Below are positions 1 through 6,293 of a stretch of 6,293 nt of DNA, in pieces. A program made the translations under genes and the position numbers. Under the pieces are notes generated by a model. The model was given only the letters and a program-made list of their open reading frames with translations. It was not told the DNA's origin and did no database searches. Origin of the DNA: Actinomycetota bacterium (GTDB lineage Bacteria; Actinomycetota; Actinomycetes; JACCUZ01); contig JAVEDG010000115.1 of assembly GCA_030841245.1 (NCBI GenBank), forward strand, positions 1-6,293, in the 5' to 3' direction. Numbering within the stretch: position 1 is the first letter of the stretch; each line of letters opens with the position of its first letter.

Positions 1-920
1 CCGACCTGGCGATGTACCGGGCCAAGAGCCGCCACGACCTGTCGTTCGTGCGGTTCGAGGCGCAGATGCACGACGCACTGCTGGCACGGGTCCGCGCCGA
101 GAGCGACCTGCGCCAGGCGGTCGTCCACGGGGACCTCGTGCTGCACTACCAGCCGGTCGTGGAGCTCTCCAGCGGCCGGATCGTCGGGGCCGAGGCGCTG
201 GTCCGGTGGCGCCACGCCGAGCGTGGGCTGATCCAGCCGAGCGACTTCATCGAGCTGGCCGAGGAGACCGGTCTGGTCAACGAGATCGGCTCCTGGGCGT
301 TGACCGAGTGCTGCGCCCAGGGCGCGCGCTGGCAGCGGTACGCCGCGCCCGGCGGCTTCTTCAAGATCGCGGTCAACGTGTCGGCGCGTCAGCTCGAGGT
401 CGGCCTGCCGCGCCAGCTGCGCGACGCGCTCGCCGAGTCGGGGCTGCCGGGGCAGGCGCTCACCCTGGAGATGACCGAGAGCGTCCTCATGGAGCGCACC
501 GAGGACTCGGTCGAGCTGCTGCGGCGGCTCAAGACGATCGGGGTGAAGGTCGCCGTGGACGACTTCGGGACCGGGTACTCGTCGCTGTCCTACCTGTCGC
601 GCTTCCCGGTCGACATCCTCAAGATCGACCGCTCGTTCGTGCAGAACATCGGCGGCGACGACCCCGGCTCCGCCGAGCTCGTCACGACCATCGTCCGGCT
701 CGGCGAGTCGTTGCGGCTGGAGACGGTGGCCGAGGGCATCGAGACCGAGCAGCAGCGAGACCTGCTGCGTGACCTCGGCTGCACCTATGGCCAGGGTTTC
801 CTGTTCGCCCGGCCGATGGGCGCCGAGGACCTCGATGCGCTGCTCGCCGACGACGCAGGGGGCGAGGTGCTGCGACGCGGGGGCGAGCCGTCGGGTGTCG
901 TCGAGATCGCGGCCTCCTGA
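1..920 (+). CDS. GGDEF-EAL cyclic-di-GMP protein, 3' part (5'-truncated by window edge)
   Basis: This is the C-terminal part of a two-domain cyclic-di-GMP turnover protein; the reading frame is open to the left edge, so the true start lies outside. The first codons read DLAMYRAK, the usual end of a GGDEF (diguanylate cyclase) domain. A linker of about 35 residues follows, then a full EAL phosphodiesterase domain, which hydrolyses c-di-GMP to pGpG. Visible EAL motifs in order: EALVRW (EAL at 192-200), NVSARQL, the EMTES glutamate, DDFGTGYSS (from 558), LKIDRSFV, VAEGIE (near 729-743) and YGQGFLFARP. The metal-binding and catalytic residues therefore look intact, so an active phosphodiesterase is likely. 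Whether the GGDEF half is active cannot be seen, because its signature loop is upstream. The last 20 or so residues are an unconserved Gly/Glu-rich tail. The gene converges on the peptidase gene across a hairpin. Family assignment is firm; substrate specificity and any sensor domain are unknown. Confidence 0.93.
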   Translation, partial: DLAMYRAKSRHDLSFVRFEAQMHDALLARVRAESDLRQAVVHGDLVLHYQPVVELSSGRIVGAEALVRWRHAERGLIQPSDFIELAEETGLVNEIGSWALTECCAQGARWQRYAAPGGFFKIAVNVSARQLEVGLPRQLRDALAESGLPGQALTLEMTESVLMERTEDSVELLRRLKTIGVKVAVDDFGTGYSSLSYLSRFPVDILKIDRSFVQNIGGDDPGSAELVTTIVRLGESLRLETVAEGIETEQQRDLLRDLGCTYGQGFLFARPMGAEDLDALLADDAGGEVLRRGGEPSGVVEIAAS

Positions 921-960
921 CGGGTCGGACGTCAGGAAGACCGTAACGTCGCGGTCAGGG

Positions 961-988
961 CGTCGAGCACCTCCCGAGGTGCTCGACG
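961..988. terminator. Bidirectional terminator hairpin between convergent genes
   Basis: A perfect 12-bp inverted repeat (arms 961-972 and 977-988, left arm CGTCGAGCACCT) encloses a 4-base loop CCCG. It lies 40 bases past the stop of the GGDEF-EAL gene and 21 bases past the stop of the peptidase gene, so it is placed to end both transcripts. No T-run follows on either strand. That is common for actinobacterial hairpin terminators, but it leaves the possibility that the hairpin acts mainly as an mRNA 3'-end stabiliser. Confidence 0.8.
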
Positions 989-1009
989 AGGGCCATCGCG
1001 GCCGAGCGG

Positions 1010-2872
1010 CTACTGGCTGCGGCCGCCGAGGTGCTCGGCGAGGAAGCGCTCGGCGGCGTCGTAGAAGATCTCCCGGTTGCCCGGCTTGGCCAGCCCGTGG
1101 CCCTCGTCCGGGAAGAGCAGGTACTCGTACGGCAGCCCCTTGTCCTTCAGCGCCGCCACGATCTGCTCCGCCTCGGCCTGCTTGACCCGCGGGTCGTTGG
1201 CTCCCTGCGCGACGAGCAGCGGGATCCGGATGTCGTCCACGCGGGAGAGCGGCGAACGCTCCCAGAGCATGTCCTTGTCGTCCTCGAGGTGACCGACCCG
1301 CTGGTAGAGCATGGCCCGCATGGGCTCCCAGTAGTCGGGCACCGATGCCAGCAGGGTCAACAGGTTCGACGGCCCGACCAGGTCGATCGCGGCACGGAAC
1401 ACGTCGGGGGTGAAGGCCGCGGCCGCGAGCGCGGCGTACCCGCCGTACGAGCCGCCCATGACGGCGACCCGCTCGCGGTCGACCAGCCCGGCAGCCACGA
1501 GATGCTCCACCGCATCGACCAGGTCGTCGTGCATCGCGCGGCCCCACTGCTTGTCGCCCGCGCCGAGGAAGGACTTGCCGTACCCGGTCGAGCCGCGGAA
1601 GTTGACCTGCACGCAGAGGTAGCCGCGGTTCGCCAGCCACTGCGCGTCGGGGTTGTATCCCCATCGGTCGCGAGCCCACGGGCCGCCGTGGACGTTGAGC
1701 ACCGCAGGAAGGTTCGAACGGTCCAGGCCCGGCGGGAAGGTCAGGTAGCCCTCGACCTGCAGCCCGTCGCGTGCCGTGAGCTCGAACGGCTCCATCGGTG
1801 CGAGCTGGTACTGGTCGAGAGCGTCGTTGTGCGCGAACAGGTAGGTCGTGTTGCGGCTCCGACGGTCGTACACGTAGTAGCGGACCGGCCCGTCCGACAC
1901 CGCCAGGGACACCAGCCACCGCGTGTCCGACCGCTCCCGGCGGTCGACGCCGAGCTCGCCGTCACCGAGTGCCCGCAGCCGCTCGAGGTCGGGGTCCAGG
2001 GAGTGGTCCAGGGCCTCGATGCGCGTGCGCTCCTCGTCGTACACGACCGCCTGCGGGGTGCGCGTCTCGGGCTCGACCCACACGCCCGCGATGTCGTAGC
2101 GGTCATCGCCGGCCACCCGCTCCCACGCTCCGGTGCGCAGGTCCAGCCGCACCAGGCCGGTGGCGTTGGCCTCGATCGACGTGGTGAGCCACAGCGTGTC
2201 GCCGCCGCGGTCGATGCCGACGACGTCGGTGGTCGTCGCGTCGTCGGGTGGTACCTCGAGCAGCGGCTCCCACTCCGTGGGCTCGTCACCGGGGGCGCCG
2301 GCATCGCCGCCCTCCACGCGCCGCACCAGGACGGCGCCACCGTCCGGTCGCATCGTGATGCCAGCGCGGGCGTGCAGCTCGGTGTCGACCACCCAGGCGA
2401 GGAAGCCCGGGTTGGACTCCGCCTTGGTGAGTGAACCGGTGGCCAGATCGAGGCGGTAGAGGTCGTGCAGCTGCGGGTTGTCGGCATTGAGACCGACCAG
2501 CATCGTCGTCGGGTGCCAGCGGTTGTGGGCGAGGATCTGGGCCTGCACCTTCTCCTCCGGCGTTACCAGGGCCGCCTCGCCGGTGTCGAGGTCGAGCAGG
2601 TAGAGCCGCCAGTCCTCGTCACCTCCGGTGTCCTGCAGGTACACCAGGTGGCGGTCGTCGTGGCAGAACAGGTAGTCGCGGATGCCGCGGTCCCGGTCGT
2701 GCGTCACCGGTGCGGCGGCCGCCGGGTCGTCGGCGGGGCCTACCCAGACGTTGAGCACGCCCTCGTCAGGCGCGACGAAGCCCAGCCGGGTGCCGTCGGG
2801 TGACAGCGACGGTGCCATCCGGTCCGGGTTGCCGAACAGCACCGACCGGGGGATCAGCGGGGGGAGGGCCAT
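1010..2872 (-). CDS. S9-family (prolyl oligopeptidase-type) serine peptidase
   Basis: A complete 620-residue serine peptidase of the S9 family, closest in layout to the acylaminoacyl-peptidase/dipeptidyl-aminopeptidase (S9C) group, which cleaves short peptides. Residues 1 to about 350 look like the beta-propeller that limits access to the active site, with blade-like repeats such as SPDGTRL near residue 24, LYLLDLDTG and LYRLDLATG. From about residue 365 to the end is the alpha/beta hydrolase domain. It carries HGGPW (395-399, oxyanion region), the nucleophile elbow GGSYGG with Ser475, Asp560 in GANDPRV, and His592 in DEGHG, so the triad is complete. There is no signal peptide or membrane segment, so it should be cytoplasmic. 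The ATG at 2872 has no Shine-Dalgarno site, but a TAGGCT box sits 6 bases upstream, favouring a leaderless transcript starting at the ATG. It is divergent from the helicase gene. Exact substrate (acyl-peptide, dipeptide or oligopeptide) cannot be told; an esterase is a less likely alternative. Confidence 0.93.
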   Translation of the reverse strand: MALPPLIPRSVLFGNPDRMAPSLSPDGTRLGFVAPDEGVLNVWVGPADDPAAAAPVTHDRDRGIRDYLFCHDDRHLVYLQDTGGDEDWRLYLLDLDTGEAALVTPEEKVQAQILAHNRWHPTTMLVGLNADNPQLHDLYRLDLATGSLTKAESNPGFLAWVVDTELHARAGITMRPDGGAVLVRRVEGGDAGAPGDEPTEWEPLLEVPPDDATTTDVVGIDRGGDTLWLTTSIEANATGLVRLDLRTGAWERVAGDDRYDIAGVWVEPETRTPQAVVYDEERTRIEALDHSLDPDLERLRALGDGELGVDRRERSDTRWLVSLAVSDGPVRYYVYDRRSRNTTYLFAHNDALDQYQLAPMEPFELTARDGLQVEGYLTFPPGLDRSNLPAVLNVHGGPWARDRWGYNPDAQWLANRGYLCVQVNFRGSTGYGKSFLGAGDKQWGRAMHDDLVDAVEHLVAAGLVDRERVAVMGGSYGGYAALAAAAFTPDVFRAAIDLVGPSNLLTLLASVPDYWEPMRAMLYQRVGHLEDDKDMLWERSPLSRVDDIRIPLLVAQGANDPRVKQAEAEQIVAALKDKGLPYEYLLFPDEGHGLAKPGNREIFYDAAERFLAEHLGGRSQ

Positions 2873-2874
2873 GG

Positions 2875-2914
2875 CGCGAGCCTAAACCGGCGTGGCCGCG
2901 AGCCTGAACCCGCG
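2875..2914. repeat. Imperfect 18-bp direct repeat, 22-bp period, in the peptidase promoter
   Basis: Two copies of CGCGAGCCTRAACCSGCG lie at 2875-2892 and 2897-2914, matching at 16 of 18 positions. The first copy contains the candidate -10 box of the peptidase gene and the second overlaps the -35 position, both read on the minus strand. The 22-bp period is about two helical turns, so both copies would face the same side of the DNA, as tandem regulator sites often do. The alternative is that they are simply resemblances produced by the promoter boxes and high GC. Confidence 0.5.
2879..2908 (-). promoter_or_regulatory. Candidate leaderless promoter of the S9 peptidase gene
   Basis: On the minus strand TAGGCT (2884 to 2879) fits the actinobacterial -10 pattern TANNNT. 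It ends 6 bases before the A of the peptidase ATG, so the expected transcription start falls on or next to the start codon. A weak -35-like TTCAGG (2908 to 2903) stands 18 bases further upstream. The lack of any ribosome-binding site before this ATG agrees with leaderless translation, which is frequent in actinomycetes. Confidence 0.55.
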
Positions 2915-2998
2915 CGGACGCGACGGTGGACGGGGTCGTCAGGGACCGGGAGCTGCGTGGGTTGTGCTTCGTGGACCTGAGCCGGGCCGCCTCGGCAC

Positions 2999-3004
2999 TA
3001 CCCT
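2999..3004 (+). promoter_or_regulatory. Weak -10-like box upstream of the helicase gene
   Basis: TACCCT matches TANNNT and would place a transcription start near 3011. That gives a leader of about 38 bases ahead of the Shine-Dalgarno-led ATG at 3049. It could alternatively give a near-leaderless message beginning at the in-frame ATG at 3013. No convincing -35 box lies 16-19 bases upstream, and I see no LexA-type GAAC-N4-GTTC operator in 2873-3048, so SOS control is not apparent here. Confidence 0.3.
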
Positions 3005-3034
3005 CGACGCACATGGGCGCGCCGGAGACCGACC

Positions 3035-3039
3035 AGGAG
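3035..3039 (+). promoter_or_regulatory. Ribosome-binding site that sets the dinG start
   Basis: AGGAG lies 9 bases before the ATG at 3049 and is the only good Shine-Dalgarno match among the in-frame start candidates. The GTG at 2926 and the ATG at 3013 have none. The protein starting at 3049 (660 residues) also has the usual length for actinobacterial DinG proteins. Confidence 0.6.
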
Positions 3040-3048
3040 CAGGGCCGG

Positions 3049-5031
3049 ATGACCCGTGAAGCGCCCGCCGCCCCCACCGGCGGCGAAGGGGGCACCAGCC
3101 CCGAGGTCGCGGAGCTGCTCGACGCCGCGGTGGCGGCGATCGGCGGCGTGCACCGCCCGGGACAGGTCGAGATGGCCGATGCCGTCGCGACGGCGATGCG
3201 GGAGGGCACGCACCTGCTGGTCCAGGCCGGCACCGGCACCGGCAAGTCGCTGGGCTACCTCGTCCCGGCACTGCTGCACGACGAGCGGGTGGTGGTGGCC
3301 ACCGCGACCATCGCGTTGCAGAACCAGGTGGTCGACCGCGACCTGCCGGCGCTGATCGACGCCGTCGAGCCGGTCCTGGGCCGGCGCCCGTCGTACGCGA
3401 TCCTCAAGGGCCGCTCCAACTACCTGTGCAAGAACAAGGTGTACGGCGGGATGCCGGACGAGCCCGAGGAGGCGCTCTTCGACCCCTCTCCGACGACCGC
3501 GCTGGGTCGCGACGTGGCCCGGCTGCGGGCCTGGGCCCAGGAGACCGGGACGGGGGACCGCGACGAGCTGGACCCCGGTGTGCCGGACCGGGCCTGGCGC
3601 CAGGTGAGCGTCACCGCTCGCGAGTGCCTGGGCGCGCAGCGGTGCCCGTTCGGCGGCGAGTGCTCGGCCGAGCTGGCCCGTGAGCGCGCCGGGCAGGCGG
3701 AGATCGTCGTCACGAACCACGCGTTGCTTGCCATCGACGCCCTCGAGAACTTCATCGTCCTGCCCGAGCACGACGTGGTCGTCGTGGACGAGGCCCACGA
3801 GCTCGTCGACCGGGTGACCGGGGTCGCCACCGACGAGCTGACCCCGGTGATGGTCCAGCGCGCCGCCCGGCTGGGCCGGCGCCTGGTCGAGGTCCAGGAC
3901 CTGCTCGACTCCGCCGAGACGCTCGAGGGCGTGCTCGGTGGTCTCGCCGAGGGGCGCATCGTGGACCTGCCCGAGGACCTGTCCGTGGCCGTGAACGCCG
4001 TCCGCGACGCCGCTCGCGAGGTCGGGTCCGACCTGGCGCGCGTCTCGGGTGCCGACGAGGGTGCGCGCAAGGTCGCGCAGGCTGCCGTCGGGGACGTTCA
4101 CGACACGGCGGCACGGATCGCCGGCCACTCGCCGTACGACGTGACCTGGCTCAGCGAGGAGCAGCGCCGCGGGCCGGTGCTGAACGTCGCACCACTGCAC
4201 GTGAGCGGCCTGCTGCGCGAGTCGCTGTTCGGGAACCGGGCCGTCGTGCTGACCTCAGCGACCCTCGAGCTCGGTGGCAGCTTCGACGCCGTTGCCCGCG
4301 AGGTCGGGCTCACCGGGGACGACGCCCCGCAGTGGACCGGTCTGGACGTGGGCTCGCCGTTCGACTACCCGAAGCAGGGCATCCTCTACATCGCCCGGCG
4401 ACTGCCGCCGCCCGGCCGGGACGGTACCGCACCCGCGGCGCTGGACGAGCTGGCCCGGCTGGTCGAGGCGGCCGGTGGACGCACGCTCGGGCTGTTCTCG
4501 TCCCGCCGTGCCGCCGAGACGGCGGCGCTCGAGCTGCGCGGCCGCCTCGATGTCCCGATCCTCTGCCAGGGCGAGGACCGGACCGACGCGCTGGTGCGGG
4601 CCTTCCGGGCCGACCCGGCCACCTGCCTGTTCGGGACACTCTCGCTCTGGCAGGGAGTGGACGTACCCGGCGACACCTGCCGGCTGGTGGTGATCGACCG
4701 GATCCCGTTCCCCCGTCCGGACGACCCGCTGATGTCTGCCCGGGCGCAGGCGGTCGCCGATGCGGGCGGCAACGGCTTCATGTCCGTGTCCGCGGTGCAC
4801 GCCGCGCTGCGCCTCGCCCAGGGGTCGGGGCGGCTGATCCGGACCGCGTCGGACCGCGGTGTGGTCGCGGTGCTCGACTCGAGGCTGGCCACCGCGAGAT
4901 ACGGCGGGTTCCTGCGTTCGTCGCTGCCGGGGTTCTGGGTCACGACGGATCGCGAGGTCGCGCTCGGCGCGCTGCGCCGGCTCGGGCCGCCCTCCGTCGC
5001 GCCGCGCGGACCCACGATGCAGTCCAGATGA
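3049..5031 (+). CDS. dinG: DinG-type iron-sulphur ATP-dependent DNA helicase
   Basis: A superfamily 2 helicase of the XPD/DinG group, an ATP-driven 5'-to-3' unwinder that in characterised members acts on forked DNA, D-loops and R-loops. With the start at 3049 it has 660 residues. Motifs in order: a Q-motif-like HRPGQ (Gln39); Walker A AGTGTGKS with Lys66; four cysteines at 127, 193, 199 and 205, spaced as in the Fe-S cluster domain that family members need for unwinding; Walker B DEAH at 247-250; TSAT near 403; LWQGVDVPG near 533-541; and motif VI QGSGRLIRT near 591-599. All core residues are present, so an active enzyme is expected. An in-frame ATG at 3013 and GTG at 2926 could add 12 or 41 residues, but the added sequence looks non-homologous and lacks a ribosome-binding site. 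The ligase gene follows after 40 bases, suggesting co-transcription. The only real doubt is the start codon. Confidence 0.93.
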   Translation: MTREAPAAPTGGEGGTSPEVAELLDAAVAAIGGVHRPGQVEMADAVATAMREGTHLLVQAGTGTGKSLGYLVPALLHDERVVVATATIALQNQVVDRDLPALIDAVEPVLGRRPSYAILKGRSNYLCKNKVYGGMPDEPEEALFDPSPTTALGRDVARLRAWAQETGTGDRDELDPGVPDRAWRQVSVTARECLGAQRCPFGGECSAELARERAGQAEIVVTNHALLAIDALENFIVLPEHDVVVVDEAHELVDRVTGVATDELTPVMVQRAARLGRRLVEVQDLLDSAETLEGVLGGLAEGRIVDLPEDLSVAVNAVRDAAREVGSDLARVSGADEGARKVAQAAVGDVHDTAARIAGHSPYDVTWLSEEQRRGPVLNVAPLHVSGLLRESLFGNRAVVLTSATLELGGSFDAVAREVGLTGDDAPQWTGLDVGSPFDYPKQGILYIARRLPPPGRDGTAPAALDELARLVEAAGGRTLGLFSSRRAAETAALELRGRLDVPILCQGEDRTDALVRAFRADPATCLFGTLSLWQGVDVPGDTCRLVVIDRIPFPRPDDPLMSARAQAVADAGGNGFMSVSAVHAALRLAQGSGRLIRTASDRGVVAVLDSRLATARYGGFLRSSLPGFWVTTDREVALGALRRLGPPSVAPRGPTMQSR

Positions 5032-5043
5032 CACAGTCGCCCA

Positions 5044-5067
5044 GAGTTGAGCAGGAGGGAGCAACTC
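5044..5067 (+). promoter_or_regulatory. Ribosome-binding site of the ligase, framed by a small inverted repeat
   Basis: AGGAGG (5053-5058) precedes the ligase ATG at 5072 with a rather long 13-base gap. It sits inside the 12-base loop of a possible 6-bp stem, GAGTTG (5044-5049) with CAACTC (5062-5067). If the stem forms, it would leave the site exposed and shorten its effective distance to the ATG. The ribosome-binding site is well supported; the stem is short and may be chance. Confidence 0.55.
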
Positions 5068-5071
5068 GTCG

Positions 5072-6067
5072 ATGCCGCTAGCGGAGGACGCACCACGTGG
5101 GCGCCTGCCGCGGCTGATCCGGCCGATGCTGGCCACGGCCGGGACGCTGCCGGACGCCGCCGAGGAGCACCGGTGGGCGTTCGAGATGAAGTGGGACGGG
5201 GTCCGGGCCGTGACCTACGCCGAGGACGGCGCGGTGCGGCTGATGACCCGCAACGACCGCGACGTCTCCCCGACGTACCCGGAGCTCGCGGGGCTCGCAG
5301 ACGCCGTCGGCCCGCACAGCGTGGTGCTGGACGGCGAGATCGTCGCCTTCGACCCGACCGGTCGGCCCAGCTTCGGCGAGTTGCAGGCGCGCATGCACGT
5401 GCAGCACCCCAGCCCGGCGTTGCTCGAGCGGACCCCGGTCAGCCTGCTGGTCTTCGACCTGCTGCACGTCGACGGCACGTCGTTGCTGCGGGAGCCGTAC
5501 GACGACCGGCGCGCCGCCGTCCAGGCGCTGGAGCTCGACGGCGAGCGGTGGGCGACCCCGCCGGCGTTCGGGGGCGACGCCGAGGCGGCGATGCAGGTCT
5601 CGCGCGAACGTGGCCTGGAGGGCGTGCTGGCCAAGCGGCGGGACTCGGGCTATGTGCCGGGTCGCCGGTCGCGGGACTGGCTCAAGGCGAAGCACACTCG
5701 GATGCAGGAGGTCGTCGTCTGTGGCTGGCGGCCGGGCGAGGGCAACCGCGCCGGTCGGATCGGGTCGCTGCTCGTGGGTGTGCACGACGAGGCCGGCCGG
5801 CTCGTGTACGCCGGGCACGTCGGCACCGGCTTCACCGTGGCCGTCCTCACCGACCTGCAGGCACGGCTGCGGCCGCTGGAGCGCAAGACGTCGCCGTTCG
5901 CCGACGAGGTGCCGCGGGCCCACGCCAAGGACGCCCACTGGGTGCGACCGTCCCTCGTCGGCGAGGTGCGGTTCGGCGAGTGGACGCGCGACGGCCGGCT
6001 GCGGCACCCGGTCTGGCGTGGCCTGCGCGACGACAAGTCCGCCGGCGACGTCGTACCCGAGTCCTGA
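5072..6067 (+). CDS. Stand-alone ATP-dependent DNA ligase, LigD ligase-domain type
   Basis: A complete 331-residue ATP-dependent DNA ligase, which joins 3'-OH to 5'-phosphate ends through an enzyme-AMP intermediate. The adenylation domain spans about residues 15-210. It has the PMLAT opening, motif I EMKWDGVRA with nucleophile Lys40 and Arg45, TRND at 59-62, motif III DGEIVAFD (87-94), VFDLLHVDG (127-135), motif IV EGVLAKR (183-189) and motif V WLKAKH (203-208). An OB-fold follows from about 211 and ends with the FGEWTRDGRLRHP and GLRDDK motifs typical of LigD ligase domains. No LigD polymerase or phosphoesterase domain is attached, and no ku gene is nearby. Bacterial proteins of this type serve non-homologous end joining or repair of nicks and gaps; the exact role here is inferred. 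It lies 40 bases after dinG on the same strand with its own ribosome-binding site. A LigC-type assignment is possible, but the C-terminal motifs favour the LigD type. Confidence 0.93.
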   Translation: MPLAEDAPRGRLPRLIRPMLATAGTLPDAAEEHRWAFEMKWDGVRAVTYAEDGAVRLMTRNDRDVSPTYPELAGLADAVGPHSVVLDGEIVAFDPTGRPSFGELQARMHVQHPSPALLERTPVSLLVFDLLHVDGTSLLREPYDDRRAAVQALELDGERWATPPAFGGDAEAAMQVSRERGLEGVLAKRRDSGYVPGRRSRDWLKAKHTRMQEVVVCGWRPGEGNRAGRIGSLLVGVHDEAGRLVYAGHVGTGFTVAVLTDLQARLRPLERKTSPFADEVPRAHAKDAHWVRPSLVGEVRFGEWTRDGRLRHPVWRGLRDDKSAGDVVPES

Positions 6068-6116
6068 GCCGGGTCAGGGAGTCGCGGCGAGCGTGGTGAG
6101 GTCGAGGCGACCCGGC
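6068..6116. terminator. Weak long-loop inverted repeat at the ligase/EAL gene junction
   Basis: GCCGGGTC (6068-6075) and GACCCGGC (6109-6116) form a perfect 8-bp inverted repeat with a 33-base loop, starting immediately after the ligase stop codon. It is the only stem-like candidate for ending the dinG-ligase transcript, and it lies mostly inside the 3' end of the opposite EAL gene. The long loop and absence of a T-run make its role as a terminator doubtful. Confidence 0.25.
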
Positions 6117-6293
6117 CGCCCGAGCAGATAGCCCTGGCCGTAGTGGCAGCCGAGCGACACGAGGTGCGCCTGCTGGGACGGTTCCTCGATGCCTTCCGCG
6201 ATGACGGTGATGCCCAGCGCGCTGCTCAGCGAGACGATCGCCTCGACGACCGCGGCGTTGGCGCTCGAGGCAGCCATGTCGGCGATGAAGGCC
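6074..6293 (-). CDS. EAL-domain cyclic-di-GMP protein, C-terminal part (5' end beyond window)
   Basis: The reading frame is open to the right edge and ends with TGA at 6076-6074, so only the last 72 or so residues of a longer protein are seen. They match the end of an EAL phosphodiesterase domain. AFIADM aligns with the stretch just after the KIDRSF motif, followed by IAEGIEE with its conserved glutamate and LGCHYGQGYLLGRP with the conserved glutamine. The chain stops 13 residues after that motif, so the EAL domain is the C-terminal domain. Whether a GGDEF or sensor domain precedes it, and whether the upstream catalytic residues are intact, lies outside the window. The ATG at 6277 is internal to the domain and is not a plausible start. 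The gene converges on the ligase gene with only 6 bases between stops. It is a diverged paralogue of the gene at the left edge. Confidence 0.88.
   Translation of the reverse strand, partial: AFIADMAASSANAAVVEAIVSLSSALGITVIAEGIEEPSQQAHLVSLGCHYGQGYLLGRPGRLDLTTLAATP

Noticed and set aside
1031..2434. Long plus-strand open frame (467 codons) opposite the peptidase gene
   Set aside because: It is antisense to a peptidase with complete catalytic motifs, has no recognisable domain or ribosome-binding site, and is the expected product of high-GC codon bias mirrored on the other strand.
2873..3048. LexA/SOS operator in front of dinG
   Set aside because: GAAC occurs once in the divergent region but no GTTC half-site stands at the right distance, so no SOS box can be claimed.
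2998..4200. Minus-strand open frame (400 codons) inside dinG
   Set aside because: It overlaps the Walker A, Fe-S and DEAH regions of a clear helicase and its Arg/Val/His-rich translation shows no family motif.
4255..5136. Minus-strand open frame (293 codons) across the dinG 3' end and ligase start
   Set aside because: It is antisense to motifs V and VI of the helicase and shows no coherent protein features.
5047..6099. Plus-strand open frame (350 codons) overlapping the ligase in another frame
   Set aside because: The translation is a low-complexity Arg/Ala/Gly string typical of a shifted high-GC frame, while the other frame has every ligase motif.
1..6293. Recent inverted duplication of the EAL genes
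   Set aside because: Comparing the two 3' ends directly, only the short conserved motifs match; intervening residues and bases differ too much for a recent copy.

Overview
The window is chromosomal-looking DNA from a high-GC Gram-positive bacterium, most likely an actinomycete (Actinomycetota). The reasons are the strong G/C bias at third codon positions, the long spurious open frames on both strands, Shine-Dalgarno sites of the AGGAG type beside a gene with no such site, and the protein families themselves. I cannot fix the genus from sequence alone. There are no mobile elements, tRNA or rRNA genes, or CRISPR arrays.

Layout. Bases 1-920 (+) hold the 3' end of a gene for a GGDEF-EAL cyclic-di-GMP protein, with all the recognisable EAL catalytic motifs. 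A 12-bp perfect hairpin (961-988) separates it from the convergent gene 1010-2872 (-), a complete cytoplasmic S9-family serine peptidase (beta-propeller plus alpha/beta hydrolase). A divergent region (2873-3048) carries a candidate leaderless promoter for the peptidase, a 22-bp-spaced direct repeat and a weaker candidate promoter for the rightward genes. Bases 3049-5031 (+) encode a DinG-type iron-sulphur superfamily 2 helicase. Forty bases later, 5072-6067 (+) encode a stand-alone ATP-dependent DNA ligase of the LigD ligase-domain type. Its stop lies 6 bases from the stop of a second, convergent EAL-domain gene (6074-6293, -), which runs off the right edge.

How it fits together. The helicase and ligase form a plausible two-gene DNA-repair operon: an Fe-S helicase that unwinds forked or R-loop structures, and a ligase of the kind that seals ends in bacterial non-homologous end joining. 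No Ku, LigD polymerase or LigD phosphoesterase is present here, so any partners would have to be encoded elsewhere. The peptidase is probably independent housekeeping peptide turnover. The two EAL genes flank the block with their 3' ends facing inward, but they differ too much to be a recent duplication. I see no clearly new system. The points most worth a second look are the helicase-ligase pairing, the leaderless peptidase promoter built into a direct repeat, and the terminator hairpin whose arm nearly copies the peptidase 3' end.
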